The notes: a model not told the origin generated them from the sequence alone. A DNA stretch of 64,000 nt from Herbiconiux ginsengi (GCF_900107435.1 NZ_FNPZ01000004.1:434001-498000), one strand, 5' to 3'; numbered from the stretch's first letter, positions 17,910 to 29,386 are shown. Program-made: numbers and translations.

Positions 17910-20765
17910 ATGGCCACGAGTAGCAAGTCCACGCCCCGATCGCGGGCCACTCCGGCGCGCGGGTCGGCGGCGAAGGGGCGTGCCACGCCGTCTCGCACCG
18001 CCACCCAGAAGACCGTCAAGTACCCCGCCGTCACCGAGCACGAGGGCCCGGGCGTCGTAACGCGCGCCTGGCTGGGGCTGGCCCACGTGGTGGGTGGCGC
18101 GGCACGAGCCTTCGGGCCCGAGAAGCTCGAGAAAGAGGAGCGGCGCGACGGCTTCCCCTTTCTGATCTTCCTGCTCGCCGTCGCCGGCGCGCTGGTGGAG
18201 TGGTTCCTCGCGTCGAACGCCGTGGCCGGCTCGCTCAGCGCCTGGACCTTCGGTGGCCTGTTCGGCCGCGTCTCCTACGCGCTCCCCGTCATCTTCCTTC
18301 TGCTCGCGCTCTGGCTGTTCCGGCATCCGAGCTCGGTCAACGACAACGGCCGCATCGGCATCGGTCTGGCCGTCTTCCTCGTCTCGGTCTCGGGCCTCTG
18401 CCACATCTTCGGCGGCACCCCCGACCCCGCGGCCGGCATCGACGGACTCGCCGTGGCAGGGGGCGTGCTCGGCTGGATCGTGGCTGCGCCGCTCGTGGCG
18501 CTGATCACGCCGATCGGGGCCACCGTCGTGATGGTGGTGTTCGCGGCGCTGTCACTCTTCATCATCACGAAGACGCCCCCGAACAAGCTCGGCCGGCGCA
18601 TCCGCGAGCTCTACGCCTACTTGTTCGGCGCCCCGGCTCCGGAACCCGAGCAGCCGGCCGAGGCCAAGGATGCCAAGGGTCGGTCGAAGAAGACCGCCAC
18701 CGGCTCCATCGACGAGATGCTCGACTTCGACGCCGATCGCACCGACGACAAAGACGGCGATGCCCTGCCCTGGTGGCGCCGCAACAAGAACCAGCGCGAG
18801 ATCGACCCCGAGTTCGACGCCCCGCTCATGGCCCCGCGAGTCGTCGACCGCACCGCGCCCCCCGAAGACAACGGCGCCTTCGAGCGCGCCGCCGACATCG
18901 TCACCACCGAGAGCTTCGGCAACGGTCTGCTCGACGACATGGAGGCGGCCGAACTCGCCATCAAGCGCATCACCGGCGAGATCCTGCCGGGCCGGCCATC
19001 GGCCACGGGCCTGCTCGACGACGACGGTACCGAGGCGCTCCCCGCCTTCTCCGGCACCCCCCTGCCCACCACTCCGGTCGACGAGACGGCCGCGGCCGAC
19101 GACGCGTTCACCCTCGCCGCCGCACGGGAACGGGATGCCGCGAACTACCGTCTCCCTTCGGCGGCCAATCTCGTGGCGGGCGGCCCGGCGAAGGCGCGAT
19201 CGGAAGCCAACGACGAGATCGTGCGGGCCATCACCGACGTGCTGAAGCAGTTCTCGGTCGATGCGGCGGTCACCGGATTCTCCCGCGGCCCGACCGTCAC
19301 GCGCTACGAGATCGAGCTGGGCCAGGGCGTCAAGGTCGAGCGGGTCACCGCGCTCAGCAAGAACCTCGCCTACGCGGTCGCCTCCAACGAGGTGCGCATC
19401 CTCTCGCCGATCCCGGGTCGCAGCGCGATCGGCATCGAGATCCCGAACACCGACCGCGAGACGGTGGTGCTCGGCGACGTGCTGCGATCGTCCAAGGCCA
19501 TGAACGACACGCATCCGATGACCATCGGCGTCGGCAAAGACGTCGAGGGCAAGTTCGTGCTCGCCAACCTCGCGAAGATGCCGCACCTGCTCGTGGCCGG
19601 CTCGACCGGTTCGGGCAAGTCGAGCTTCGTCAACTCGATGGTCACGTCGATCCTCATGCGGGCGAAGCCGAGCGAGGTGCGCATGGTGCTGATCGACCCG
19701 AAGCGGGTCGAACTCACCGCCTACCAGGGCGTGCCGCACCTCATCACCCCCATCATCACGAACCCGAAGAAGGCCGCTGAGGCGCTCTCCTGGGTCGTGA
19801 AGGAGATGGACATGCGCTACGACGACCTGGAGAGCTTCGGGTTCCGGCACATCGACGACTTCAACCGCGCCGTCGTCAACGACGAGATCCAGCTCCCCCC
19901 GGCCTCGCAGCGCGTGTTGAAGCCCTACCCCTACCTCCTCGTGGTGGTCGACGAGCTCGCCGACCTGATGATGGTGGCCCCGCGCGACGTCGAGGACTCG
20001 ATCGTGCGGATCACCCAGCTCGCGCGCGCCTCCGGCATCCACCTGGTGCTCGCCACCCAGCGTCCGAGCGTCGACGTGGTGACCGGCCTCATCAAGGCAA
20101 ACGTGCCCTCCCGCCTCGCCTTCGCGGTGACGAGCGTCACCGACTCGCGCGTCATCCTCGACCAGCCGGGCGCCGACAAGCTGATCGGTCAGGGCGACGC
20201 CCTGTTCCTGCCGATGGGCTCGTCGAAGTCGATTCGCGTGCAGGGCGCCTGGGTGAGCGAGGCCGAGATCGCCAAGGTCGTCGAGCACGTCACCCGCCAG
20301 GCCCGACCGGAGTACCGCGACGACGTCGCGGTGTCGGCGGCCGAGAAGAAGAACATCGACTCCGATATCGGCGACGACCTCGAAGTGCTGCTGCAGGCGG
20401 CGGAGCTCGTGGTGAACACGCAGTTCGGATCGACCTCGATGCTCCAGCGCAAGCTCAAGGTCGGCTTCGCGAAGGCGGGCCGCCTGATGGATCTGCTCGA
20501 GTCGCGCGAGATCGTCGGCCCCTCCGAGGGGTCGAAGGCCCGCGACGTGCTGGTCACGGCGGAGCAGCTGCCCGAGGTGCTGGCGATGCTGCGCGGCGAG
20601 ACGGGTGGCGGCTCCGTGCCCGCTGCGCCGGCCGCCCTGCCCGCCTCGTCGAGCGCCGGTGTCGCGTCGGGTCACACCCCGTATCCGTCGGCCTCGCTCG
20701 ACCAGTACCCTGAGGTGGAGGGCGACTCAGACGAGGATGCCTGGGGGTTGACCGGCAGGGAGTGA
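17910..20765 (+). CDS. ftsK: DNA translocase FtsK/SpoIIIE
   Basis: FtsK is a septal ATPase that pumps chromosome ends and dimers through the closing division site. The 951-residue protein has a basic N-terminal tail, about four membrane segments (residues ~75-215), and an acidic, variable linker to about residue 400. The translocase motor follows, with Walker A '[10 protein letters not shown]' near residues 563-572 and Walker B '[12 protein letters not shown]' near 676-687. The C-terminal winged-helix gamma domain ('[20 protein letters not shown]') would read polar sequences on the chromosome. Length and order are normal for actinobacterial FtsK. The start is 6 bases after a -10 box. The stop overlaps the pgsA start. 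Confidence 0.96.
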   Translation: MATSSKSTPRSRATPARGSAAKGRATPSRTATQKTVKYPAVTEHEGPGVVTRAWLGLAHVVGGAARAFGPEKLEKEERRDGFPFLIFLLAVAGALVEWFLASNAVAGSLSAWTFGGLFGRVSYALPVIFLLLALWLFRHPSSVNDNGRIGIGLAVFLVSVSGLCHIFGGTPDPAAGIDGLAVAGGVLGWIVAAPLVALITPIGATVVMVVFAALSLFIITKTPPNKLGRRIRELYAYLFGAPAPEPEQPAEAKDAKGRSKKTATGSIDEMLDFDADRTDDKDGDALPWWRRNKNQREIDPEFDAPLMAPRVVDRTAPPEDNGAFERAADIVTTESFGNGLLDDMEAAELAIKRITGEILPGRPSATGLLDDDGTEALPAFSGTPLPTTPVDETAAADDAFTLAAARERDAANYRLPSAANLVAGGPAKARSEANDEIVRAITDVLKQFSVDAAVTGFSRGPTVTRYEIELGQGVKVERVTALSKNLAYAVASNEVRILSPIPGRSAIGIEIPNTDRETVVLGDVLRSSKAMNDTHPMTIGVGKDVEGKFVLANLAKMPHLLVAGSTGSGKSSFVNSMVTSILMRAKPSEVRMVLIDPKRVELTAYQGVPHLITPIITNPKKAAEALSWVVKEMDMRYDDLESFGFRHIDDFNRAVVNDEIQLPPASQRVLKPYPYLLVVVDELADLMMVAPRDVEDSIVRITQLARASGIHLVLATQRPSVDVVTGLIKANVPSRLAFAVTSVTDSRVILDQPGADKLIGQGDALFLPMGSSKSIRVQGAWVSEAEIAKVVEHVTRQARPEYRDDVAVSAAEKKNIDSDIGDDLEVLLQAAELVVNTQFGSTSMLQRKLKVGFAKAGRLMDLLESREIVGPSEGSKARDVLVTAEQLPEVLAMLRGETGGGSVPAAPAALPASSSAGVASGHTPYPSASLDQYPEVEGDSDEDAWGLTGRE

Positions 20766-21403
20766 TCGCGGTGGCGAACGACGGCACGCAGGCGCAATCC
20801 AAGCCGAGCAACTGGAACCTGCCGAACGCGATCACGGTCATCCGCATCCTGCTCGCGCCCGTCTTCTTCATCATGTTGCTCGTCGACGACGGGCAGGACG
20901 GATGGCTGCGCTGGGCGGCCGCGGTGCTGTTCATCCTGGCCATCGCCACCGACGGCATCGACGGGCACATCGCCCGCAGCCGCAATCTCGTCACCGATCT
21001 CGGCAAGCTGCTCGATCCGATCGCCGACAAGGTGCTCACCGGCGCCGCACTGGTGGGCCTCTCGATCTTGGCGGAGTTGCCCTGGTGGGTCACCATCGTC
21101 ATCCTGGTGCGCGAGGTCGGCATCACGGTCTGGCGCTTCGTGCAGCTGTCGGATCGGGTGATCCCGGCCTCGCGGGGCGGCAAGCTGAAGACGCTGGTGC
21201 AGTCCATCGCCATCTCGCTCGCTCTGCTGCCCTTCCCGAGCCTCCTCGGCGACTGGGTGAACTGGGTCAACGCCGTCTTCATGGCGCTGGCGTTGATCCT
21301 CACCGTGGTCACCGGCATCGACTACCTCGTGCAGGCGTGGCGGCTGAACCGCACGCCGCCGCCCGCACCGCCCGCGTCTGCGGCGCCCCCGGCAGCAGGA
21401 TGA
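20762..21403 (+). CDS. pgsA: CDP-alcohol phosphatidyltransferase (phosphatidylglycerophosphate synthase PgsA)
   Basis: The 213-residue membrane protein has the CDP-alcohol phosphatidyltransferase signature: 'DGIDGHIAR' followed by '[11 protein letters not shown]'. About five hydrophobic spans are visible. It most likely makes phosphatidylglycerophosphate from CDP-diacylglycerol and glycerol 3-phosphate. Its place between ftsK and cinA/clgR matches Mycobacterium pgsA3, which has the same family assignment. A Pro/Ala-rich tail ends the protein. The GTG at 20762 overlaps the ftsK stop; a second GTG at 20771 is a possible alternative. The stop overlaps the cinA start (ATGA). Confidence 0.9.
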   Translation: MIAVANDGTQAQSKPSNWNLPNAITVIRILLAPVFFIMLLVDDGQDGWLRWAAAVLFILAIATDGIDGHIARSRNLVTDLGKLLDPIADKVLTGAALVGLSILAELPWWVTIVILVREVGITVWRFVQLSDRVIPASRGGKLKTLVQSIAISLALLPFPSLLGDWVNWVNAVFMALALILTVVTGIDYLVQAWRLNRTPPPAPPASAAPPAAG

Positions 21404-21912
21404 GCGACGAACCGGATGCGCGGGCCGAGCGCATCGTCGCCGCGCTGACGGCGCGTCACGTCACCCTCGCGGTCGCAGAGTCGCTCACCGGCGGCCTGCT
21501 GACGGCCGCCTTCGTGGCGGTTCCCGGCGCATCCGTCGTGCTCCGCGGGGGAGTGGTGGCCTACGACACCGCCATCAAGCACAGCGTGCTCGGCGTCGAT
21601 GCCGAGGTGCTCGCCGCGTACGGTCCCGTCCATCCCGATGTGGCGCGGCAGATGGCTGTGGGCGTGCGCACGGCGCTCGCGCTCGACGGGGTCGAACCCG
21701 AGATCGGGATCTCCACGACGGGCGTCGCCGGGCCAGATGCGCAGGACGGGCATCCGCCGGGCACCGCATTCGTCGGCGTCGCCGTCGGCGGCTCGGTGCG
21801 GAGCTTCGCTCTTCACCTCGACGGTGACCGCAACACCGTCCGGGCCGCCGTCGTGCGCGAAGCCCTCGCTTTCCTGGAAGAATCCCTGTCAAGCACGGGC
21901 TCGGGAATGTGA
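21400..21912 (+). CDS. cinA: CinA C-terminal domain protein (nicotinamide-nucleotide amidohydrolase type)
   Basis: The 170-residue protein consists only of the CinA C-terminal domain, with 'AVAESLTGGLLTAAFVAVPGAS', 'GGVVAYDTAIKHSVLGV' and 'ISTTGVAGPDA' segments (residues ~22-125). In several bacteria this domain deamidates nicotinamide mononucleotide (PncC activity) in NAD recycling. The N-terminal molybdopterin-binding-like domain of full-length CinA is absent, so the competence-related name is only by family. It starts inside the pgsA stop, and clgR follows after 144 bases. pgsA-cinA-clgR is a recurring actinobacterial order. Confidence 0.92.
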   Translation: MSDEPDARAERIVAALTARHVTLAVAESLTGGLLTAAFVAVPGASVVLRGGVVAYDTAIKHSVLGVDAEVLAAYGPVHPDVARQMAVGVRTALALDGVEPEIGISTTGVAGPDAQDGHPPGTAFVGVAVGGSVRSFALHLDGDRNTVRAAVVREALAFLEESLSSTGSGM

Positions 21913-22056
21913 CGCGTTTCGATCTCGTTACATCTGATGTCATTCACAAGATATGTCCAGTCCCAGTCGTTTAGAGTTTCTGCTACGAACCACAGCCGAG
22001 AGGCCGGTTCAGGTGCCACTCGAAATTGACCGTGACGGGAACGCAAGGAGGGTCCA

Positions 22057-22365
22057 GTGATTCTAGTTCGTCAGGAAATCGGCGACGTGCTTCGGGACTT
22101 CCGCCTGCAGAAGGGCCGCACCCTTCGTCAAGTGGCAAGTAAGGCGAGCGTCGCGCTCGGCTACCTGAGCGAGGTCGAGCGAGGTCAGAAAGAGGCCTCG
22201 AGCGAGATCCTCGCCTCGGTCGCGGAGGCACTCGATACCCCGATCTCCGTCATCATGCGCGAGGTGGGCGATCGTCTCGCCATCGTCGAGGGCATCGACC
22301 CGATCCCCGACACGATTCCCGACGAGTTCGTCGCCGACTTCGACGCCGACCTCGTGGTCCGGTAG
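22057..22365 (+). CDS. clgR: XRE-family transcriptional regulator, ClgR-like
   Basis: The 102-residue protein is a single helix-turn-helix of the XRE/Cro type ('LRQVASKASVALGYLSEVERGQ', split over residues ~23-45), with 'KEASSEILASVAEALD' after it. This sequence and the site just after cinA match ClgR, the activator of clp protease and other proteostasis genes in Actinobacteria. In other species ClgR is degraded by Clp protease; its target genes cannot be seen here. The GTG at 22057 has GCAAGGAGG at 22043-22051. The C-terminal tail 'DFDADLVVR' is short and acidic. The next gene starts one base after the stop. Confidence 0.85.
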   Translation: MILVRQEIGDVLRDFRLQKGRTLRQVASKASVALGYLSEVERGQKEASSEILASVAEALDTPISVIMREVGDRLAIVEGIDPIPDTIPDEFVADFDADLVVR

Positions 22366-22366
22366 G

Positions 22367-22594
22367 TTGCGCCTCAGCGAATTCCGGCAAGCGATCGTCG
22401 ACGAGTTCGGTGTCGCCTACGGCCAGGTCGTGACCAACGATCTCGTGCTCGTCGATCTCGGTGATCGAACCCCACAGCAAGCGTTGAAGGCAGGTATCTC
22501 CCCGCGAGAGGTGTGGCTCGCGGTCTGCCGGGCGGCGGATGTTCCGCCGTCGCGCTGGCACGGAGCGGGATTGCCCGCTCAACCCAGAAGCTGA
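22367..22594 (+). CDS. DUF3046 family protein
   Basis: The 75-residue protein matches the small actinobacterial DUF3046 family, with 'MRLSEFRQAIVDEFG' at the N-terminus, 'RTPQQALKAGISPREVWLAV' in the middle and a C-terminal 'PPSRWHG'. The function is unknown. It lies just before recA, as in Mycobacterium and related genera. The start is a TTG at 22367, one base after the clgR stop, so the two are likely translationally coupled. A terminator follows at 22601. Confidence 0.88.
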   Translation: MRLSEFRQAIVDEFGVAYGQVVTNDLVLVDLGDRTPQQALKAGISPREVWLAVCRAADVPPSRWHGAGLPAQPRS

Positions 22595-22600
22595 TTCGAA

Positions 22601-22630
22601 GGCCCCGGATGCGTCCGGGGGCCTTCTTCT
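22601..22630 (+). terminator. Intrinsic terminator after the clgR-DUF3046 unit
   Basis: GGCCCCGGA at 22601-22609 pairs with TCCGGGGGCC at 22614-22623 around the loop TGCG, with one bulged base. TTCTTCT follows. It separates the DUF3046 gene from the recA promoter. Confidence 0.8.
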
Positions 22631-22677
22631 GTGCCCGGGGTCATTCGAAGATCGGGCGTGACACGCCGCGATTGTCT

Positions 22678-22705
22678 CGAAGATATGTTCGGAAGCGGGT
22701 AGTGT
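22678..22705 (+). promoter_or_regulatory. SOS box and -10 region of recA
   Basis: CGAAGATATGTTCG at 22678-22691 matches the LexA operator CGAACATATGTTCG of Gram-positive bacteria in 13 of 14 bases. A possible -10 box, TAGTGT, is at 22700-22705, so bound LexA would cover the -35 region. The transcript would begin near 22712, giving a leader of about 200 bases before the recA ATG. I see no further structure that I can name in that leader. Confidence 0.85.
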
Positions 22706-22912
22706 TCTGCACATCGGGAGATTCCGAGAAGTTCTCCACAGATCGGATGCCGGTCGACTGAATGTCGGACGGTATCCGTACCGTGGTCCTCGTTCGACGA
22801 AATCCTCGTAACGCCTTGTCGTTGCCATCCGGAAACCTTCGGACGCACACGACAGCCTGTGGGCACACCGACGCAGCCGAAGAGGCCGCACACCGATCAG
22901 AAGGAGACCGAA

Positions 22913-24001
<1,089 letters not shown>

Positions 24002-24007
24002 TCTCCG

Positions 24008-24814
24008 ATGAACGACATCATCAGCCTGGACTCGGTGCGTCGTGGGCGCGGTCGCGTCGCGGCGCCCCAGTCCGGGGCTGAGGTGGAGGCCGAGGTCACG
24101 CCCGGAGAGAGTGCACCGGCCGAGGAATGGTACTCGGCGCCGCCCGGCGCCACGGAAGGGCGGCGTTCGACGAATCATCCGGCCGGGCGGGCTCGCCGGC
24201 CTCAGACTCCGGACGCCCAGGCGGAGCCGCGGGCGGAATCCGTTCGCTCGCCGGCGACGCTCTCGGCCGTGTCGGCACTCGCACCGGTCGCCGTGCTGCC
24301 GGTCGTGCAGGAGGTGAGCGACGAAGAACGCTTGGAGCGGGTGAGCGACACCGTCATCCGGGCTCTCGGGCGTCGTCAACTCTCGGCCGACGAGACCCAT
24401 GCGTTGCTGATGGCGCAAGGGGCCTCCGACGAAGAGGCAGTGGTGCTCGTGGCGCGCTACGAGGAGCTCGGATACCTCGACGATCTCGCGCTGGCGGAGT
24501 CGCTGGTGGAGCGACTGAGCGAACGCAACCACAAGAGCCGTTCGGTCATCTCCCGCGAGCTCATGGCGCGCAAGATTCCGGCAGCCTACGTGCAGGCCGC
24601 GCTCGAACAGCTCGACGAAGGAGAAGAGTTCGATCGTGCCCTGGAGGCCGCAGTGAAGAGAGCGGGCCAGCTGTCGTCCTACGACGACGCCACGGCCGAG
24701 CGTCGGCTGATCGGCTTCCTTACCCGACGGGGTTACACCTCGGGGGTCGTGCGCGAGGTCACCCGGCGAGCGTTGGCGGAGCGCAAGGGCTCGGGTGGGC
24801 CGCGTTTCCGCTGA
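24008..24814 (+). CDS. recX: Regulatory protein RecX
   Basis: RecX caps and limits RecA filaments. The C-terminal 170 residues of this 268-residue protein hold the repeated three-helix units of the family, for example 'ALGRRQLSADETHALL' and 'EELGYLDDLALAESLVERL', with the 'KSRSVISRELMARKIP' and 'LIGFLTRRGYTSGVV' segments. The first ~95 residues are an extra low-complexity stretch rich in Ala, Pro, Glu and Arg, probably disordered, and longer than in the mycobacterial protein. It starts 6 bases after recA and should share its SOS-induced message. No Shine-Dalgarno stands out. Confidence 0.92.
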   Translation: MNDIISLDSVRRGRGRVAAPQSGAEVEAEVTPGESAPAEEWYSAPPGATEGRRSTNHPAGRARRPQTPDAQAEPRAESVRSPATLSAVSALAPVAVLPVVQEVSDEERLERVSDTVIRALGRRQLSADETHALLMAQGASDEEAVVLVARYEELGYLDDLALAESLVERLSERNHKSRSVISRELMARKIPAAYVQAALEQLDEGEEFDRALEAAVKRAGQLSSYDDATAERRLIGFLTRRGYTSGVVREVTRRALAERKGSGGPRFR

Positions 24815-24840
24815 CGGTCAGGGTTTCAGGCCAGCGTTCG

Positions 24841-24846
24841 TAGAAT
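24841..24846 (+). promoter_or_regulatory. Possible -10 box of miaB
   Basis: TAGAAT lies 9 bases before the ATG at 24856. The message would have a leader of at most two or three bases. No ribosome-binding site is seen. Confidence 0.55.
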
Positions 24847-24855
24847 AGACGAACC

Positions 24856-26478
24856 ATGAGCACCGTCAGTGAAGCCCCCACCCTCATCGCGCCATCGGAT
24901 GCGTCCCGTGATGCGTCGGGGCGGGCGCGTACCTACGAGGTGCGCACCTTCGGCTGTCAGATGAACGTGCACGACTCCGAACGCTTGAGCGGATCGCTCG
25001 AGGCGGCCGGCTATGTGCGGGCTGACGGCGTCGAGCCCGACGTGGTGGTCATCAACACCTGCGCCGTTCGGGAGAACGCCGACAACAAGCTCTACGGCAA
25101 TCTCGGTCATCTCGCCTCGGTGAAGCGACGGCACGAGGGCATGCAGATCGCGGTCGGTGGCTGCCTCGCGCAGAAAGACAAGAACGTCATCCTCGACAAG
25201 GCCCCGTGGGTCGATGTCGTGTTCGGAACCCACAACATGGGAGCGCTGCCGAGCCTGCTCGAACGTGCACGTCACAACGACGAGGCGCAGATCGAGATCC
25301 TCGAATCGCTCGAGACCTTCCCTTCGACGCTGCCCACCAAACGCGACTCCACCTACAGCGGGTGGGTCTCCATCTCGGTCGGTTGCAACAACACCTGCAC
25401 GTTCTGCATCGTGCCCTCCTTGCGTGGCAAGGAGAAAGACCGGCGGCCAGGTGAGGTGCTCGCCGAGATCCAGTCCCTGGTCGACGACGGGGCCATCGAG
25501 GTCACGCTCCTCGGCCAGAACGTCAACTCCTACGGCGTGGAGTTCGGCGACCGCTTCGCCTTCGGCAAGCTGCTGCGGGCCGCGGGTCAGATCGAAGGCT
25601 TGGAACGCATCCGCTTCACCAGTCCGCATCCGGCGGCGTTCACCGACGACGTCATCGATGCGATGGCAGAGACCCCGTCGGTGATGCCACAGCTGCACAT
25701 GCCGCTGCAATCCGGGTCCGATCGCATCCTGCGGGCGATGCGTCGCTCCTACCGGTCGGCGAAGTTCCTGGGAATTCTCGACCGGGTGCGCGAGAAGATC
25801 CCGAACGCGGCGATCACCACCGACATCATCGTCGGCTTCCCGGGAGAGACCGAGGAGGACTTCCTCGAGACGATGCGCGTGATCGAGCAGGCGCGGTTCG
25901 CGTCGGCGTTCACCTTCCAGTACTCCATCCGGCCCGGCACACCCGCCGCCACCCTGCCCGACCAGGTTCCGCACGAGGTGGTGCAGGAGCGTTATGAGCG
26001 CCTCGTGGCGCTGCAGGAGCGCATCTCCTTCGAAGAGAACCAGAAGCTCATCGGCACCGAGGTCGAGCTCGTCGTCGCGAACGGCGAGGGCCGCAAAGAT
26101 TCGGAGACCCATCGGCTGAGTGGCCGCGCCCGCGACAGCCGGCTCGTGCACTTCGAACTGCCCGAGGGGTCGGTACGCCCCCGCCCCGGCGATGTCGTCA
26201 CCGTTGCGGTCACGCAGGCGGCGCCCTTCCACCTCATCGCCGACAGCGACGGCACCCCTCTCTCCGTTCGCGCCACCCGCTCCGGCGACGCCTGGGACCG
26301 GGCCGAGGCGGCCTCCTGCGCCGTGCCCGCCCCGGGCGGCGACCAGGCGGTGGGTGGCTCCGCTCCCGGTCGCGTGTCGCTGGGTCTGCCCGGCCTTCGC
26401 GTCGGGGCTCCCGCGGTCGACGCCGATCGGGTCACCACCATCCCGATCTACAGCTCGACCGACGACCTGCGCAGGTAG
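24856..26478 (+). CDS. miaB: tRNA-2-methylthio-N6-dimethylallyladenosine synthase MiaB
   Basis: MiaB adds the methylthio group to i6A37 of tRNAs reading UNN codons, using two iron-sulfur clusters. The protein has the N-terminal cluster domain ('[11 protein letters not shown]', Cys34, and '[10 protein letters not shown]'), and the radical SAM motif CNNTCTFC (Cys177, Cys181, Cys184). 'MPLQSGSD' and '[14 protein letters not shown]' follow, then a TRAM domain. A tail of about 70 residues after TRAM lacks family similarity, making the total 540. Its substrate is the product of MiaA, whose gene begins 8 bases downstream; the pair acts in succession. Confidence 0.96.
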   Translation: MSTVSEAPTLIAPSDASRDASGRARTYEVRTFGCQMNVHDSERLSGSLEAAGYVRADGVEPDVVVINTCAVRENADNKLYGNLGHLASVKRRHEGMQIAVGGCLAQKDKNVILDKAPWVDVVFGTHNMGALPSLLERARHNDEAQIEILESLETFPSTLPTKRDSTYSGWVSISVGCNNTCTFCIVPSLRGKEKDRRPGEVLAEIQSLVDDGAIEVTLLGQNVNSYGVEFGDRFAFGKLLRAAGQIEGLERIRFTSPHPAAFTDDVIDAMAETPSVMPQLHMPLQSGSDRILRAMRRSYRSAKFLGILDRVREKIPNAAITTDIIVGFPGETEEDFLETMRVIEQARFASAFTFQYSIRPGTPAATLPDQVPHEVVQERYERLVALQERISFEENQKLIGTEVELVVANGEGRKDSETHRLSGRARDSRLVHFELPEGSVRPRPGDVVTVAVTQAAPFHLIADSDGTPLSVRATRSGDAWDRAEAASCAVPAPGGDQAVGGSAPGRVSLGLPGLRVGAPAVDADRVTTIPIYSSTDDLRR

Positions 26479-26485
26479 CGCAAGC

Positions 26486-27715
26486 ATGCCCGCCGCTGCC
26501 GAGCCGCCCGCGCGCCGGGCGCCCGTCGGCCGCCCCGCTGACGATCCGTCTATCGCGTTTGCACCCGCCGGCTCCTCCGAGGGCGACGAGGATGTCGATC
26601 CTGCGTCTGCGGCCCGCAACGCTACCGATCCGTCCCGTAGTACTGACTCTCCGGCGGGCGACCGGCCGGCACTTCCGGCATCCATGGCCGGCGCGGTCGC
26701 TGGTCCCTCCGCTGGCGCCCTACCTTTCGGGTCCGTCGGCGCTGATCCGTCGGTTGCGGCCGGTGTCGACGCTGCATCGGGGCGGGCCGAGGTGGTCGCG
26801 GTGGTCGGGGCCACGGGTACCGGCAAATCCGAGCTGTCGCTGGCGATCGCCGAGCGACTGGCCGCGGCCGGGGGCGCGGCCGAGGTCGTCAACGCCGACG
26901 CCATGCAGCTCTACCGGGGTATGGACATCGGCACGGCCAAGCTGAGCGAGGCCGACCGCCGCGGCATCCCGCACCACCTCCTCGACGTGCTCGAGGTGAC
27001 CGATGAGGCCTCCGTCGCCGCTTACCAACGAGATGCGCGCGCGGCTGTCGACGACATCCTCGCCCGCGGACGCACCCCCATCCTGGTCGGCGGGTCGGGC
27101 CTCTACGTCTCTTCCGTACTCTTCGACTTCCGCTTCCCGGCGCGCGACGAGGAGGTGCGCGCCCGGCTCGAATCCGAGCTGAGCGAGAACGGGGTGCGCG
27201 TGATGTACGAGCGGCTGAAGGCGATCGACCCGGTCGCCGCACGGTCGATCGGCCAGTTCAACGGGCGGCGCCTGGTGCGCGCGCTCGAGGTGGTCGAGCT
27301 CACCGGCAGTCCGGTCGCCGGCACTCTGCCCGACGAGCCGGTGCTCTGGCGGCCGGCCACGATCATCCGTCTTGGCGTCGAACGCAGCCGCCTGGTGCCG
27401 CGACTGGACGCCCGGGTCGAGCGGATGTGGGCGGCGGGCCTGGTCGAGGAGGTCGCGTCCCTGGCGGCTCACGGGCTCCGCGACGGCACCACGGCCGCGC
27501 GCGCGATCGGGTACGCGCAGGCTCTGGCGCAGTTCGACGGCACGATGTCGGAGGCCGAGGCGATCGCGGAGGCGCAGGCCCTCACCCGGCGCTACGCCCG
27601 CCGCCAGGTGAGCTGGTTCAAGCGCTACCCCGATGCCCTCGACGTCGACGCCCTCGCCCCACCCGACCTCGACCGCGCGGTCACACACGCGGCAGCCGCC
27701 GTCGCCCCCGCCTGA
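26486..27715 (+). CDS. miaA: tRNA dimethylallyltransferase MiaA with a long N-terminal extension
   Basis: MiaA transfers the dimethylallyl group from DMAPP to A37 of tRNA, the step before MiaB. The core holds the P-loop 'GATGTGKSE' (residues 108-116), '[17 protein letters not shown]', '[10 protein letters not shown]', 'VGGSGLYVS' and 'AIGYAQAL'. The first ~100 residues from the ATG at 26486 are rich in Ala, Pro, Ser, Gly and Asp and have no family counterpart. They may be a disordered extension, or translation may start later, for example at the ATG at 26684 or a GTG just before 'VVAVVGATG'. No clear ribosome-binding site decides. The ATG at 26486 is 7 bases after the miaB stop. Confidence 0.92.
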   Translation: MPAAAEPPARRAPVGRPADDPSIAFAPAGSSEGDEDVDPASAARNATDPSRSTDSPAGDRPALPASMAGAVAGPSAGALPFGSVGADPSVAAGVDAASGRAEVVAVVGATGTGKSELSLAIAERLAAAGGAAEVVNADAMQLYRGMDIGTAKLSEADRRGIPHHLLDVLEVTDEASVAAYQRDARAAVDDILARGRTPILVGGSGLYVSSVLFDFRFPARDEEVRARLESELSENGVRVMYERLKAIDPVAARSIGQFNGRRLVRALEVVELTGSPVAGTLPDEPVLWRPATIIRLGVERSRLVPRLDARVERMWAAGLVEEVASLAAHGLRDGTTAARAIGYAQALAQFDGTMSEAEAIAEAQALTRRYARRQVSWFKRYPDALDVDALAPPDLDRAVTHAAAAVAPA

Positions 27716-27875
27716 CCCTCTGCCGCAAGCCCACCGACCCGTCAGTTGATGCCGTTATCCGTCGTCCAGAGCGGCACGAAGTGACGGATCGGCGCATCGA
27801 GGCGAGCACCACAACACACGGCGTTCACCGCGGGTGGCGCAGAGGGCCTCGCGACGGAGGCGCGCGGAGCGCCCC
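27716..27875. other. Intergenic stretch miaA-dapF
   Basis: These 160 bases hold no frame with coding support, no terminator with a T tract and no repeat that I can see. The dapF -10 box follows directly. Confidence 0.5.
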
Positions 27876-27881
27876 TAGACT
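27876..27881 (+). promoter_or_regulatory. -10 box for leaderless dapF
   Basis: TAGACT lies 6 bases before the ATG at 27888, and no usable Shine-Dalgarno sequence lies between them. Confidence 0.68.
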
Positions 27882-27887
27882 TGAGGC

Positions 27888-28766
27888 ATGCCAGCCGACC
27901 TCCACTTCACCAAGGGCCAGGGCACCGGAAACGACTTCGTGCTCTTCACCGACCCCGACGGTGAGATCGACCTCAGCCCCACCCAGATCGCCGCGATCTG
28001 CGACCGGCATTTCGGCGTCGGGGCCGACGGCATCCTCCGCGTCGTGCGCTCACGCAGCCTCGAGGCCGGCGCCGCGGCCCTCGCCGAAGACGACTCGGCC
28101 GAGTGGTTCATGGACTACTACAATGCCGACGGATCGCTCTCCGAGATGTGCGGCAACGGCATCCGCGTCTACACCCGCTACCTGCTCGACAACGGGCTGG
28201 CCACGCTGGCCCCGGGCGAGACCCTCGTCATCGGCACCCGCGGCGGCGTGCGCGACGTGCAGCTGAACAAGCTCGGCTTCCAGGTCGACCTCGGCCGCTG
28301 GCGCCTCGACGGCGGCGAGCCGCTGGTGCGGGCGAAGAACCTGCAGGTTGCCCGCCCCGGCCTCGGCATCAACATCGGCAACCCACACGTCGTGGTGGCC
28401 CTGGCCGACGACGACGAGCTCGACGAGGCCGACCTCACCTTCATCCCGCACCTCGAACCCGCGCCCATCGACGGCGCGAACGTCGAATTCGTGGTGCCGG
28501 GCGAACCGCTCGTGCGCGACGGCGTCGGGCACATCCGGATGCGCGTGCACGAGCGCGGGAGCGGCGAGACGTTGTCCTGTGGCACCGGTGCTGCGGCCGC
28601 TGCCTTGGCCACGCGCTACTGGGCGGGCGAGGGCGCGCCGAACAACTGGAGCGTCGCCGTTCCCGGCGGCGTGGTGGGCGTGCGGATGTTCCCCACCGAA
28701 GACGGCGAGCACGTCGCGCTCTCGGGCCCGGCCGAACTCGTCTACGAGGGCGACCTGGCGATCTAG
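27888..28766 (+). CDS. dapF: Diaminopimelate epimerase
   Basis: DapF interconverts LL- and meso-diaminopimelate, the last shared step of lysine and peptidoglycan precursor synthesis. The 292-residue protein has '[10 protein letters not shown]' at the N-terminus and the two catalytic cysteines in '[10 protein letters not shown]' (Cys88) and 'ETLSCGTGA' (Cys231), with 'GNPHVVV' and '[11 protein letters not shown]' between them. The start at 27888 is 6 bases after a -10 box. Its stop codon overlaps the stop of the convergent methyltransferase gene in the palindrome CTAG. Order miaA-dapF-hflX is as in Mycobacterium, with the methyltransferase inserted. Confidence 0.96.
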   Translation: MPADLHFTKGQGTGNDFVLFTDPDGEIDLSPTQIAAICDRHFGVGADGILRVVRSRSLEAGAAALAEDDSAEWFMDYYNADGSLSEMCGNGIRVYTRYLLDNGLATLAPGETLVIGTRGGVRDVQLNKLGFQVDLGRWRLDGGEPLVRAKNLQVARPGLGINIGNPHVVVALADDDELDEADLTFIPHLEPAPIDGANVEFVVPGEPLVRDGVGHIRMRVHERGSGETLSCGTGAAAAALATRYWAGEGAPNNWSVAVPGGVVGVRMFPTEDGEHVALSGPAELVYEGDLAI

Positions 28767-29386
28767 CTCGAGCCGGCCGCGCCCCGGTTGCGCACCCGCA
28801 GCACCCGGAACGCCTTGTTGGTGGCCGTGCGCGTCACCGTGAGGCCGGGGAACTCCGCGTCGAGCCAGCGCTGCAGCGAATCCGAGCCCAGATTCTTCTG
28901 CACCACGAGCCAGGCGTCCGCCCCCTCTTCGAGGCGCGGAAGCCAGGAGCGCATCATCGAGTGCAGCACCTCTTTGCCCACCCGGATGGGTGGATTCGAC
29001 CAGATCGTCATGAATCCGAGACCATCGGGAACATCCTCGGGGCGGCAGGCGTTGATATTCTCGAGACCCATGATGTGAGAATTCCTACGAACCAGATCCA
29101 GAGCGCGCTCGTTCACGTCGACCGCCCACACCGTCGCATGCGGTGATTCCAGGGCGAGTGAGAGTGCGATCGGGCCCCATCCGCATCCGAGATCCAGCAG
29201 ATTCCCGCCGGGCGGAGGAGTGGGCACGTTCGCGAGGAGCACCTGGGTGCCGGTGTCGATCCGCTCCGGGCTGAAGATGCCCGATGCCGTCACGAGGCGG
29301 TAGCGGTCGCCCGACAGGGTGACGTCGATCTCACGGAGGGACAACTCTCCCGCCGGTTGCGCAGAGAAGTAGTGCTCGCCATCCAT
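28763..29386 (-). CDS. Class I SAM-dependent methyltransferase, RsmC/RlmG-like small domain
   Basis: The 207-residue protein has motif I '[13 protein letters not shown]', the acidic '[11 protein letters not shown]', and '[10 protein letters not shown]', the NPPI/Y signature of base-N-methylating enzymes. The segment '[17 protein letters not shown]' with '[14 protein letters not shown]' is typical of RsmC-type 'MTS' proteins, which methylate guanine N2 of rRNA. Only one domain is present, whereas E. coli RsmC has two. The target base cannot be told. It lies alone on the minus strand between dapF and hflX; its start is 31 bases from that of hflX, so the two promoters are back to back. Confidence 0.85.
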   Translation of the reverse strand: MDGEHYFSAQPAGELSLREIDVTLSGDRYRLVTASGIFSPERIDTGTQVLLANVPTPPPGGNLLDLGCGWGPIALSLALESPHATVWAVDVNERALDLVRRNSHIMGLENINACRPEDVPDGLGFMTIWSNPPIRVGKEVLHSMMRSWLPRLEEGADAWLVVQKNLGSDSLQRWLDAEFPGLTVTRTATNKAFRVLRVRNRGAAGSS

